18,557 nt of DNA. Origin: DATJXG01 sp035500455. Lineage in GTDB: Bacteria > Acidobacteriota > Terriglobia > Terriglobales > Acidobacteriaceae. The notes below the pieces were generated by a model. The model was not told the DNA's origin. It was given only the letters and a program-made list of their open reading frames with translations, and searched no databases. Position 1 is the first letter of the stretch; the number at the start of each line of letters is the position of its first letter. The stretch spans positions 1-18,557 of the forward strand of contig DATJXG010000241.1 of NCBI GenBank assembly GCA_035500455.1, in the 5' to 3' direction. Made by a program: the position numbers and the translations under genes. Shown piece by piece: positions 1 through 6,884 of the stretch.

Positions 1-25
1 CGAGGTCGCGGAGAAAGTTGCCGGA

Positions 26-1105
26 TCAGTTCAGCGGGGTGCTTGGCGGCCGCGATCCCCAGCGCTCCTTCACCACCTTCAGATTCTGGTCCAGTTCGAC
101 GCTGGCGCGCAGTACGGTCGAGCCTCGGCTGCTCGGGTAGTCGAACCGCAAGTCCTGGAAACGCACGATGTAGCCCGGCACCGGAGAATCCACCTGCTCG
201 GTTTCGGTCAGCGGATACCTGGCCCAATCGAGATAGACGCGGCCGAGGTAGCTTTTCTTCGCTGCCAGAGTCACCGGCGTCTCCTCCGGCTTGTAGTGAA
301 TCTGTATGTCTCCCTGCGGGTCCACGTCGGGAGTAAGCGAATCTACCTGCATGGTGGCAAAGAAAGCCGGCGTTTCCACCACGCCAAACCATTGGAACGG
401 ATTCCACCAATAGGGGAAGGCGGAGACGCGAATGGGGTCGGCATCCTGATACTGGCGCGCCTGCAAGGCGCTTATCGCGCGGCGATGCTCGAAGTCGCGA
501 ACCCCATAGAGTCCGACCACGCCGACCAGTGCCACGATCGCAGCCAGGCGGCCTTTCGGGCCTTTGCTGCGCGCGCCAATTTCCTCGTTGACCAACGCGA
601 ACAGCGAAGGCAGCAGCAGCGCGCCCAGCAGCAGAATGTAGAGCACCGGCTCGACGATGAAGACGATGTCCCAGGCGTACCAGCGCTCGGAGAAGGGCCA
701 GAACGGCCGCACGCCGTAGTTGTTGGTGAAGTCGAGCAGGATGTGGCTGAGGCCGGCCACATAGGCGAACACAAACAGCAGTCCCCAGCGCGGCGGCAGC
801 TTGGGATCTTTAATTCTGCGGCCGCGCAGGCGCCAGATGAGGTAGATTACTCCGACTACAAACCCCGAAACCGGCAGCAGGCCGAGGAAGGAATGCGTGA
901 ATCCGCGGTGGTGAGCAAAGCCGAAGACCGCCCCGTGGAATTGCGAGAGCACGTCGAGATCGGGAGCCTCGGCCGCCAGGGTCATAGTGGCGGTGGCGAG
1001 GGCGGTTTTGCGGTTGAAGCCGGCCCGCGCCAGGCAGGCTCCGGTCAGGAAGTGAGTAATCGGCTCCAAGGTTCGTGCTGCAGCTACAACGTTAGCAGAA
1101 TACAT
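26..1105 (-). CDS. YdjM/DUF457-family inner-membrane metal-dependent hydrolase
   Basis: The 359-residue product matches the YdjM (LexA-regulated, DUF457) family of multi-pass membrane proteins with a presumed metal site. The family hallmarks are visible: H18 in EPITHFLTG, D49/D51 in APDLDVL, the HHRGFTHS motif at residues 65-72, and SHILLDFTNNYG at 120-130 followed by RPFWPFS. Membrane segments lie at about 76-92, 108-126, 146-172 and 186-202; a soluble C-terminal half of about 150 residues follows. The family is often annotated as a hydrolase, but its substrate is unknown. The ATG at 1105 has no clear ribosome site. A TTG at 1069, which would give a protein beginning EPITHF as in many relatives, is a plausible alternative start. 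The gene ends only 25 bases from the window edge. Confidence 0.85.
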   Translation of the reverse strand: MYSANVVAAARTLEPITHFLTGACLARAGFNRKTALATATMTLAAEAPDLDVLSQFHGAVFGFAHHRGFTHSFLGLLPVSGFVVGVIYLIWRLRGRRIKDPKLPPRWGLLFVFAYVAGLSHILLDFTNNYGVRPFWPFSERWYAWDIVFIVEPVLYILLLGALLLPSLFALVNEEIGARSKGPKGRLAAIVALVGVVGLYGVRDFEHRRAISALQARQYQDADPIRVSAFPYWWNPFQWFGVVETPAFFATMQVDSLTPDVDPQGDIQIHYKPEETPVTLAAKKSYLGRVYLDWARYPLTETEQVDSPVPGYIVRFQDLRFDYPSSRGSTVLRASVELDQNLKVVKERWGSRPPSTPLN

Positions 1106-1155
1106 GGAGCAGCGGGCGCTGCGTCAAATGCACCGCGTCGGCCCGTCCATGAATT

Positions 1156-1401
1156 TCAGACCTTCTTGAACAAGCGCACCAGGGCGACCAGAATAACCGC
1201 GCCCAGAATCGCGACCAGGACGTTGGTGAGTAACCCTCCCCGCGTGTAAAAGCCCAGCAGGCTCAGGACCCAGCTGCCGACGGCGGCGCCGGCGATGCCC
1301 AGGACGATATCGACCAACACGCCATAGCCTGCGCCGCGCATGATCTTTCCGGTTGCCCAACCAGCAACCAGCCCTACCAGCAGGATGTAAAGCAGGAACA
1401 T
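1156..1401 (-). CDS. GlsB/YeaQ/YmgE family small membrane protein
   Basis: This 81-residue, almost wholly hydrophobic protein belongs to the GlsB/YeaQ/YmgE 'transglycosylase-associated' family. It has three glycine-rich membrane helices (about 3-22, 28-50, 57-77). The first carries GLVAGWATGKIMRG and the second VDIVLGIAGAAVGSWVL, both typical of the family, and it ends in a short basic tail (RLFKKV). A GAGGAGG ribosome site (complement of 1406-1412) lies just upstream of the ATG and fixes the start. The family is linked to envelope or general stress responses in several bacteria; its biochemical role is not known. It lies upstream of the YdjM-type gene on the same strand with a 50-base gap, so the two could be cotranscribed. 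Confidence 0.9.
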   Translation of the reverse strand: MFLLYILLVGLVAGWATGKIMRGAGYGVLVDIVLGIAGAAVGSWVLSLLGFYTRGGLLTNVLVAILGAVILVALVRLFKKV

Positions 1402-1554
1402 AGTGCCTCCTCAGCGTGCTGCGGATGGCAGCAGTTTTACTGCTCAATTCGTCGCGGCAGGTTACCACAATTGCGGGCTCTGCCACAGCAGTTTCGATGC
1501 TTTTCCGGGTGATCGGGGTGGCAGATTTGGGTGGTGTGTTCCTCGATCTGGTTG

Positions 1555-1596
1555 CGATCATTGAACTGAGGTCAATGAACCAAGATCATTGAACCG
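1555..1596. repeat. Three tandem 14-bp units
   Basis: Three adjoining 14-bp units are seen at 1555-1568 (cgatcattgaactg), 1569-1582 (aggtcaatgaacca) and 1583-1596 (agatcattgaaccg). The core TGAAC recurs exactly every 14 bases. The third unit runs directly into the cgcaaag tract. Confidence 0.75.
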
Positions 1597-1632
1597 CAAA
1601 GGGCGCAAAGAACGCAAAGGGCTTGCGCAAAG
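1595..1632. repeat. cgcaaag short-period repeat tract
   Basis: The heptamer cgcaaag occurs at 1595-1601, 1604-1610, 1613-1619 and 1626-1632, that is at steps of 9, 9 and 13 bases. The tract begins within the last of the 14-bp units. It contains no plausible reading frame. Confidence 0.75.
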
Positions 1633-1716
1633 ACCCGGGGCAAAAGATGCGCGGCAAAAGATCCGAAAATCGCCAAAGAACGCGGAGGGCCGCCGCCGCT
1701 GTGTTTAAATTCCAAT

Positions 1717-1971
1717 ATGTTCGCGCGCAAGATTCGCGTGGAGTACGAAGAGAACGGCGAGCGCCGCCCATGCCCGCTGAAGTGGCTCGACAGTTTCTCC
1801 ATGCGGAATTTCACTAATGCCACAATTTTTGACGACACCCTGCCGGTGGCCGACGGGGCGATGGAGATCGGAACCAATGTGCCGCTCGATCAACTCAGGG
1901 AAGCCATGGAAGACTGGTTCCGGCGGAAGGGCTATACTGCCAGGCAAACGTTCCTGATCTTAACCCCATAG
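1717..1971 (+). CDS. Small hypothetical protein (84 aa)
   Basis: I do not recognise this 84-residue product. It is hydrophilic, has mixed charge, contains no cysteine pair and no membrane segment, and has a plausible globular composition (for example a segment at about 57-75 rich in Leu, Glu, Arg and Trp that looks helical). No good ribosome site precedes the ATG. Two things favour it over the overlapping reverse-strand frame: its less biased composition, and the 9-bp-stem hairpin seven bases beyond its stop that would separate it from the convergent apt gene. Alternatively the stretch may be non-coding. Confidence 0.45.
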   Translation: MFARKIRVEYEENGERRPCPLKWLDSFSMRNFTNATIFDDTLPVADGAMEIGTNVPLDQLREAMEDWFRRKGYTARQTFLILTP

Positions 1972-1977
1972 CGCCAA

Positions 1978-1999
1978 ATGTAGGCGCGCACGCCTACAT
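1978..1999. terminator. Bidirectional hairpin between convergent genes
   Basis: A perfect 9-bp inverted repeat, ATGTAGGCG and CGCCTACAT with a CGCA loop, sits between the stop of the rightward small ORF (1971) and the stop of the leftward apt gene (2004). The placement is that of a shared terminator. Neither side has a strong T-run, so intrinsic termination is not certain. Confidence 0.55.
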
Positions 2000-2003
2000 C
2001 CTG

Positions 2004-2549
2004 CTACTTGTCGTAGTGCAGCAACGAAAACACGCTGTACTCCCTCAGCTTCTCGCGGCCTTTGAGGAAGTCGAGTTCCACCACGAAAGCCAGCCCGGCG
2101 ATCTCTGCGCCTAGCGACGCCGCCACCTTGGCGGTGGCTTGGGCGGTGCCGCCGGTGGCCAGCAGGTCGTCCACGATGATGATGCGCTGGCCTTGCTGAA
2201 TGGCGTCTTTGTGGATTTCGAGCGCGTTGCTGCCGTATTCCAGTTCGTACTCCACGCGCGTGGTTGCCGCCGGCAGCTTGCCGGGCTTGCGCACCGGCAC
2301 GAAGCCGGCGTTCAGGCGGTATGCCAGCGCAGGGCCGAAAATGAATCCGCGGGCTTCGATGCCCAGCACCAGATCTACTTTGTGCTGCAGGTAGTGTTCG
2401 GACAGCGCGTCAATCAGGGTGGCGAAGCCGAGCTTGTCCTTGAGCAGCGTGGTGATGTCGTAGAACAGAATGCCCTGCTTGGGGAAATCGGGTACTTCGC
2501 GGATCAGCTTTTTGAGCGGTTCGCAGTTCACCGCCGGCTTCGCGGACAT
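2004..2549 (-). CDS. apt: Adenine phosphoribosyltransferase
   Basis: This enzyme salvages adenine by joining it to PRPP, giving AMP and pyrophosphate in the cytoplasm. The 181-residue length is normal for the family. The N-terminal PDFPKQGILFYDITTLL segment (20-36), the GIEARGFIFGPALA segment (63-76) and the PRPP-binding loop IIIVDDLLATGGTA (123-136, acidic pair D127/D128) are all present. Its ATG directly follows the TAA stop of the acylphosphatase gene upstream (TAAATG), with GGAG nearby, so the two are almost certainly translated from one message. Confidence 0.97.
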   Translation of the reverse strand: MSAKPAVNCEPLKKLIREVPDFPKQGILFYDITTLLKDKLGFATLIDALSEHYLQHKVDLVLGIEARGFIFGPALAYRLNAGFVPVRKPGKLPAATTRVEYELEYGSNALEIHKDAIQQGQRIIIVDDLLATGGTAQATAKVAASLGAEIAGLAFVVELDFLKGREKLREYSVFSLLHYDK

Positions 2550-2849
2550 TTACCAGGCTCCTTCGATGCGGAATGTGCTCAGGCTCGGGGCCACCCGGGC
2601 TTCGGATTCCTCTACGTCATCGACGCGCGCCGCCCGCGGCCCCTGGCGCAGCCGGGAACGCAGGCCGGAAAGCTGATCGCGGGTGCCCTGGGCCAGCACC
2701 TCCACGCTGCCGTCGGCGTTGTTGCGCACCCACCCGGCGATCGCCAGCATGTGCGCCTCACGCTCCACGAACCAGCGAAAGCCCACGCCCTGCACGCGCC
2801 CGCGGACTACGAAGCGGCGAGCTTCGAGTTGTTTTTCGAGCGAAGACAT
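2550..2849 (-). CDS. acyP: Acylphosphatase
   Basis: A small cytoplasmic enzyme that hydrolyses acyl phosphates. The 99-residue chain carries the family signature GRVQGVGFRWFV (17-28), with catalytic Arg25, and GWVRNNADGSVEV (39-51), with catalytic Asn43; these match R23 and N41 of the animal enzymes. It reads straight into apt with no gap. Between it and efp upstream lies the large AT-rich inverted repeat, which would be in its 5' leader or in the intercistronic message. Confidence 0.95.
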   Translation of the reverse strand: MSSLEKQLEARRFVVRGRVQGVGFRWFVEREAHMLAIAGWVRNNADGSVEVLAQGTRDQLSGLRSRLRQGPRAARVDDVEESEARVAPSLSTFRIEGAW

Positions 2850-2858
2850 CAGAAAAAG

Positions 2859-2960
2859 ATTTGTAATTTGGTAATCGGGTAATTTGTAATTTAAAACCCT
2901 CGGCGGATACTTCGCGAATGGGTTTCAATTTACAAATTACCCGATTACCAAATTACAAAT
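2859..2960. repeat. Large AT-rich inverted repeat between efp and acyP
   Basis: Two 41-base arms, 2859-2899 and 2920-2960, are reverse complements with two mismatches; the outer 31 bases are a perfect match. The 20-base loop (2900-2919) is GC-richer. Each arm is itself built from a short period: gtaat recurs at steps of 8, 8 and 7 in the left arm. It fills almost the whole gap between the efp stop and the acyP start. It could be a mobile or duplicated palindromic element, or form a very long RNA hairpin between two genes. Confidence 0.9.
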
Positions 2961-2966
2961 TCCAGC

Positions 2967-3527
2967 TCAGGCCCTCGACAGATACATCCCCTCGGCCGTG
3001 TCCACGCGAATCTTCTCGCCTTCATTGATGAAGGGCGGCACCTGCACTACCAGGCCGGTTTCGGTCTTCGCCGGTTTGGTCACGCTGGAGGCGGTTGCGC
3101 TCTTCAGGCCGGGCTCGGTCTCAACCACGGTCAAATCCACCGTCTGCGGAAGTTCAATCCCCACTGCTTTGCCGTCGAAGAATTCCACCTTGATCTGCAG
3201 ATTGGGGATCAGGTAGTCCACGGCATCGCCCAGAGTGTCCCTGGTCAAGTGGGTTTGCTCGAAGTTCTCGGTGTTCATGAAGTAGTAGCCGTCGCCGTCG
3301 GTGTAGAGATATTCCATTTCCACTTCGTCCACGTTGATTTTCTCGATGGGGTCGGGCGAGCGAAAGCGGTGCTCGAACATGGCGCCGGTGCGTAGGTTGC
3401 GCAGCTTGGCCTGGATGAAGGCCCGCAGGTTGCCGGGCGTGCGGTGCTCGACGCTGAACACGGAGTGCAGATCATTGTTGTGCTTGATGATCATGCCGGG
3501 GCGAAGCTGGGTCGCAGGAATGGACAT
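2967..3527 (-). CDS. efp: Translation elongation factor P
   Basis: EF-P binds the ribosome between the P and E sites and relieves stalling at polyproline. The 186-residue length and three-domain layout are normal: KOW-like domain about 1-62, middle OB domain about 65-127 (EMEYLYTDGDGYYFMNTENFEQ), C-terminal OB domain about 130-186 (VETEPGLKS... INEGEKIRVDTAEGMYLSRA). The domain I loop reads EHRTPGNLRAF. Aligned to E. coli PGKGQAF, the modified Lys34 is replaced by Asn33, so EpmA-type lysylation or EarP-type arginine rhamnosylation at the tip is not expected. A GGAG-containing ribosome site lies upstream at slightly long spacing. It is the first gene of an apparent efp-acyP-apt group. Confidence 0.96.
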   Translation of the reverse strand: MSIPATQLRPGMIIKHNNDLHSVFSVEHRTPGNLRAFIQAKLRNLRTGAMFEHRFRSPDPIEKINVDEVEMEYLYTDGDGYYFMNTENFEQTHLTRDTLGDAVDYLIPNLQIKVEFFDGKAVGIELPQTVDLTVVETEPGLKSATASSVTKPAKTETGLVVQVPPFINEGEKIRVDTAEGMYLSRA

Positions 3528-3942
3528 TACTCAGGAACTCTCCTTGAACAGTTTTCGCTAAATTCGCCGGGCGGAAGGCGGGAAGCCGTAAGTTCAGCCC
3601 GGCACGAGGACTCGAACTCTCATTCTAAACAGATCGGAGCCGGTTTGGGAACCGAGGGCCGGGTTCTGATTCTGGTGGCCTCAGCGATCTCGGCGGGGTC
3701 CTCTGCGAACTCGGCGCTTTAAGGTTTTCTCCTGTCGAAGCCAAAACCCTAAATCGCCGAGTTCGCAGAGAACATCCGCCGAGGGACCTGGGGACAACGC
3801 TGCCCTCCCTCAATAGTCCCGGGTCACCAAATCAGGACATAGTCTGGCCTCGGAAAGCAATTGAACCCTCGATTCTGGGTCGCGGGGCGGCTAGAATGAA
3901 CGAGTGGAATCCTGTGCGGAAAAATTGGAAAGGGGCACTCTT
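3528..3942. other. Gene-free stretch between divergent efp and YtxH genes
   Basis: No credible gene is seen on either strand. The left end should hold the efp promoter, and the right end the promoter of the YtxH-type gene; tagaat at 3892-3897 could be a -10 box, but no matching -35 is clear. The centre is occupied by the long inverted repeat at 3679-3783. Confidence 0.6.
3679..3783. repeat. 21-bp direct units within a long inverted repeat
   Basis: Two near-identical 21-bp units adjoin at 3679-3699 and 3700-3720 (both of the form cctcNgcgaNctcggcg). The stretch is mirrored on the far side: 3701-3716 is perfectly complementary to 3755-3770 (16 bp), 3718-3728 pairs with 3743-3753 with one mismatch, and 3689-3696 pairs with 3776-3783. 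The whole folds as one hairpin of roughly 40-base arms with a loop at 3729-3742. Confidence 0.85.
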
Positions 3943-4233
3943 ATGCACTTGGGGAATCAGGAATCAGACAGCAATACGGTGGGAACAGCGGTCACATTCC
4001 TGCTGATCGGCGTTGGAGTAGGCGCGGTGGCGGCGCTTCTTCTCGCGCCGAAAACCGGAAAGCAGCTGCGCAAAGACCTGCGCCGCAAATACGACGACGC
4101 CCGGGAGACGGTGGAAGATTGGAAGCAGGAGGCACGCGAAGCCGCCGAGGATGCGATGGAGCGCGGCGGCAAGCTCGCCGGCCAGATTCGCGACCGCGTT
4201 GCTCCGCTCGCCAAGGCAGTAGCCCGCGACTGA
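3943..4233 (+). CDS. YtxH domain protein
   Basis: The 96-residue product has one glycine- and valine-rich membrane helix (about 13-35) followed directly by the YtxH hallmark LLAPKTGKQLRKDL and then a charged, helical tail (about 43-85) that could form a coiled coil. YtxH proteins are small, stress-associated membrane proteins of unknown activity. The ATG at 3943 is preceded by AAAGGGG at good spacing. An in-frame GTG at 3904 would add 13 residues and is less likely. The gene converges on the TonB gene. Confidence 0.85.
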   Translation: MHLGNQESDSNTVGTAVTFLLIGVGVGAVAALLLAPKTGKQLRKDLRRKYDDARETVEDWKQEAREAAEDAMERGGKLAGQIRDRVAPLAKAVARD

Positions 4234-4286
4234 GTGGGTTTCTGAGAGCGCTGCTCAGAGTGGATTGGTTGAGGATCGTTGAGTCC

Positions 4287-4314
4287 GAGATCCCTCGCTT
4301 GGCTCGGGATGACA
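4287..4314. repeat. REP-like palindromic motif, copy 1
   Basis: The segment gagatccctcgcttggctcg, followed by ggatgaca, lies between two convergent genes. A related segment with the same core (cgctt, then gcNcgg, then atgac) is found at 15041-15068. It has a weak stem (atccc/gggat). Confidence 0.55.
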
Positions 4315-4353
4315 ATTTCGTTAAGGAGTATCGGTTGTGAGTTCTCGCTTGTT

Positions 4354-4381
4354 GAGGACTGGCGACTGAAGACCGACGACC
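4354..4381. repeat. Four tandem heptamers (GANGACY)
   Basis: Four adjoining heptamers are seen: GAGGACT, GGCGACT, GAAGACC, GACGACC. They lie just beyond the stop of the leftward TonB gene. They share an NRACY core with the heptamer tract at 17981-18022. Confidence 0.6.
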
Positions 4382-4385
4382 GCGA

Positions 4386-5270
4386 TCAGTAAAGCCGAAA
4401 ACTCACTTCCACGTGAATCTGCGTCGGCACCGGTTTCCCGTCCTTGAGGCCTGGACTGAAGCGCCAGGTGCGGACCGCATCCATGGCCTTCTCGTCAAGG
4501 CCCAATCCCACAGACCGCACCACGCGAACCTCGTGGGGAAGTCCGTCGGCGCCCACCACCAGCCAGAGCAGGACTGAACCCTGATATTTCGCCCGCCGCG
4601 CTTCGTCGGAGTATTCAGGATCGGGTGCGTAGATGGTGCGTGGCGCGGTTACGCCTCCCCAGCCGGGGCGGTAGGCATCGCCACCATAGCCGGCGTCGCG
4701 GCCGGGGCCCACTCCGCGTCCTGTGCCCGGGCCAACGCCGCCATCGCTGCCGCTGCCGATTCCGCCGTTCGCGCCCGTGCCGTTGGAGAGCGCGCCGATC
4801 AGCGAGGAGTACGGATCACCTGTTGCGCCCGCCTTAGCCAGCTGCAGTTGCGGAGGCCCGACTACCGTGGGGTCGGCCGTGAGTTTAGGCTGCTCTGCCC
4901 GTACCACCACCATGGGCGGGACGATCTGCTGGTTGGCAAATTTCGGAGGCACGCCTTTAGTGGCCGCCAGTTTGTCCCGGTCCCCACCGCCGCCACCGCC
5001 GCCTCCTGCCCTCAAGGGACGTACGTCGAAGGGGCTGATGTCCAACACCATGTTGGTCACGCGCTGCTTGATTTCGGTGGGGTGCGTCACGACCCAGTGC
5101 CCCGACCAGACAACCAGGACAGCGACCAGTATGTTGGCGGCGTAGGAAGCTGCGAAGGCGCTACCTTTCGTACGGTAGGTTCCATACCCCTCGCCGAAGA
5201 GGGTAGGCAACACTCTCTCCTGCAGCGCAGGCATCGTGGCCGGAGAAGGGGAAGACAGCTCTACAGACAT
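4386..5270 (-). CDS. TonB-family energy transducer protein
   Basis: The 294-residue product has a short cytoplasmic N-terminus, one membrane helix (about 38-56), a long periplasmic linker and a C-terminal TonB domain (about 210-294: APDPEYSDEARRAKYQGSVLLWLVVGADG, then AMDAVRTWRFSPGLKDGKPV). TonB proteins pass proton-motive energy from ExbB/ExbD to outer-membrane receptors. The linker is glycine-rich rather than the usual proline/lysine-rich type, including eight glycines in a row (89-96) and a GIGSGSDGGVGPGTGRG-like tract (170-197). No exbB, exbD or receptor gene is in the window, so its partner is unknown. It lies 96 bases downstream of the AMIN/FecR-like gene on the same strand and may be cotranscribed with it. 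Confidence 0.9.
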   Translation of the reverse strand: MSVELSSPSPATMPALQERVLPTLFGEGYGTYRTKGSAFAASYAANILVAVLVVWSGHWVVTHPTEIKQRVTNMVLDISPFDVRPLRAGGGGGGGGDRDKLAATKGVPPKFANQQIVPPMVVVRAEQPKLTADPTVVGPPQLQLAKAGATGDPYSSLIGALSNGTGANGGIGSGSDGGVGPGTGRGVGPGRDAGYGGDAYRPGWGGVTAPRTIYAPDPEYSDEARRAKYQGSVLLWLVVGADGLPHEVRVVRSVGLGLDEKAMDAVRTWRFSPGLKDGKPVPTQIHVEVSFRLY

Positions 5271-5366
5271 AAATTGCCGCCATCAGTATAGTCCTGGCGG
5301 GCAACAGATCAAGGTGATTCCGCGCGCGCAAACCAGAAAGCTAACCCGGTGGACTCCCGTTGCGGA

Positions 5367-6758
5367 TCAGTGAAACATGCCAGAAAAAATGCCCTTCAGC
5401 TTGCCGAAAAAGCCTTTGTGCTCCGCCGGCTTCTTCTTCTCGGGCTTCTGGTGGTTGTCGTCCTTGGCCGGCGCGGGTGGCTGATCCGGCGTGATCATCA
5501 CTTCCATGGGCTCTGGTTTCTGAGCGTAGACCATCGGAGAAGGATCGTTATCCGCCTTGGCCGGAGGAGTGGTGGCCGGAGGCGCCTGGTCGCCGCGAAA
5601 CACAAATGGCGCTTCCACTTGCACGTGCACGTCGGAAGGCTTCGCGTCAGGCAATGGCGCGGTCACCGGCATGTTGGCGGCAAGCTGCGTCCCTGCGGCC
5701 GGTTGCGGCGCGGCGGCCGCAGGCGGAGGCGCCGCCGGCTCCTGGTTGGACGCCCGCATCACTTCCGCGCCCGGTTCGGGACAGCCGCAATCGGGAGGCA
5801 CAGTCGAAGCAATGGAAATCAAGCGGCCGGAGTGGAACGTCACCTGTTGCGTGGGCTTCACGTCATAGATGCCGTCGCCCATCAGCTCAGCCACTACCGC
5901 TGGAGCGGTATTGCCGGGCAAAGTCCGCACGCAGGTATTGCCGCGCGAATCGGCGCTGATGGCGTAATCGAACTCTCCCGGACCCGGCAGCATGATGCGG
6001 AAGTCGGGGGTCACAACCGCGTCATTCGAGTTGGTCAGGCGGTAATGAAGTTCGAGCGCCCCCGTACTCATGCCCAGCATCATGTCCTGCCCATTTTTCG
6101 AATAGTTCACCGAGATCGTGGTGCCGGGGCAGACCCGCACTTCGCCTCCACGCGGGAGGTGCACGATCGCAGTGTCAGAACCCGCATAGACCGACGATCC
6201 CCCGCCGGTATGGCTCGCCGATTCCTCCACCGCCCCGGTTGTCCCGGGGACAGGAGCGATCAGGGCGGGCTTGGTTTCTTTCGCTAAGGCTGGAACTGGA
6301 GGCTTCTGCGCAGGCGTCAGGCTCTTGGGCCCGAGCTTCACCGTGAGCACGTCGCCCTCAGTCTTCCAGGTGTAGCCGGCGGGCTTCAGCAGATCGAGCA
6401 CGATCCGCACTACCGGAGGGTTAGTGCGAAACTGGCTCACCCGCATGCCGCTCACCTGCTTGCTGTTGACGCGGATCCACTTGGAGTCGGAAACCAGCGA
6501 GTCGTCCAGGTCGATAACCAGCCGAAGCGGCTTTTCCAGCACTTTGATGGCAGGAGTGATCGGGCGGCTGGCGGTGATTTCTATGGCGGGATGCTCCGGC
6601 TCGAGCAGCACGCGCACCGAGCGCAGCAGAGCTGTCGGAGGCGCCGACACGGTGCCCCCGGGCACGGAAACCGGAGTAGCATCCTGGGCCCAGCCAGGCA
6701 GCGCAACCAACTGCACCAACCATGCGATCAGGACTAATTGAACACGGGCGCGCTGCAC
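5367..6758 (-). CDS. Exported protein with AMIN and FecR-like domains
   Basis: With the GTG start at 6758 the product has 463 residues. This start gives a clean signal peptide (about 1-25, ending LPGWAQ) and has GAGG (complement of 6768-6771) nine bases upstream; the frame stays open to 6854 but that extension would bury the signal peptide. An AMIN-type domain spans about 45-143 (VRVLLEPEHPAIEITASRP, then KPLRLVIDLDD, then FRTNPPVVRIVLDL). AMIN domains occur in PilQ secretins and AmiC amidases and target proteins to septa or peptidoglycan. A FecR-like region follows at about 195-320 (LPRGGEVRVCPGTTISVNY). A Pro/Ala-rich linker then leads to a basic, aromatic tail (GFFGKLKGIFSGMFH). No secretin or amidase domain is present, so its partner is unclear. 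Confidence 0.8.
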   Translation of the reverse strand: MQRARVQLVLIAWLVQLVALPGWAQDATPVSVPGGTVSAPPTALLRSVRVLLEPEHPAIEITASRPITPAIKVLEKPLRLVIDLDDSLVSDSKWIRVNSKQVSGMRVSQFRTNPPVVRIVLDLLKPAGYTWKTEGDVLTVKLGPKSLTPAQKPPVPALAKETKPALIAPVPGTTGAVEESASHTGGGSSVYAGSDTAIVHLPRGGEVRVCPGTTISVNYSKNGQDMMLGMSTGALELHYRLTNSNDAVVTPDFRIMLPGPGEFDYAISADSRGNTCVRTLPGNTAPAVVAELMGDGIYDVKPTQQVTFHSGRLISIASTVPPDCGCPEPGAEVMRASNQEPAAPPPAAAAPQPAAGTQLAANMPVTAPLPDAKPSDVHVQVEAPFVFRGDQAPPATTPPAKADNDPSPMVYAQKPEPMEVMITPDQPPAPAKDDNHQKPEKKKPAEHKGFFGKLKGIFSGMFH

Positions 6759-6884
6759 GGACCGGCACCTCAGACCAACAAATCTGCTACAGGCACGATA
6801 CCACCCTCGCGCGCCGGAGAGGAATAGGACGAAGAACCGGGGGTAATCCCCCAATCGTGCTATCTAGGGAGAATAAAAAGCGAA

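Larger units (their letters stand above)
1402..1716. other. Gene-free stretch with short-period repeats
   Basis: No convincing gene is seen on either strand here. The left part holds the ribosome site and presumably the promoter of the leftward GlsB-type gene. From 1555 to 1632 it holds two adjoining short-period repeat tracts, listed separately. The rest (1633-1716) is low in obvious structure, with further loose variants such as gcaaaag and cgccaaag. Confidence 0.6.

Noticed and set aside
296..1249. 317-codon rightward frame.
   Set aside because: It is antisense to the YdjM-type and GlsB-type genes and is rich in Gln, Arg and Ala with no domain signal.
3588..3660. tRNA-like signal on the minus strand: GTTCGAGTCC resembling a T-loop, and aacccgg/ccgggct resembling an acceptor stem about 70 bases apart.
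   Set aside because: The T-stem does not pair properly, there is no D-arm consensus, and no anticodon stem-loop can be drawn. Treated as chance.
5349..6287. 312-codon rightward frame.
   Set aside because: It is antisense to the AMIN/FecR-like gene, and its Arg/His-rich composition is that of a shadow of the proline-rich coding strand.
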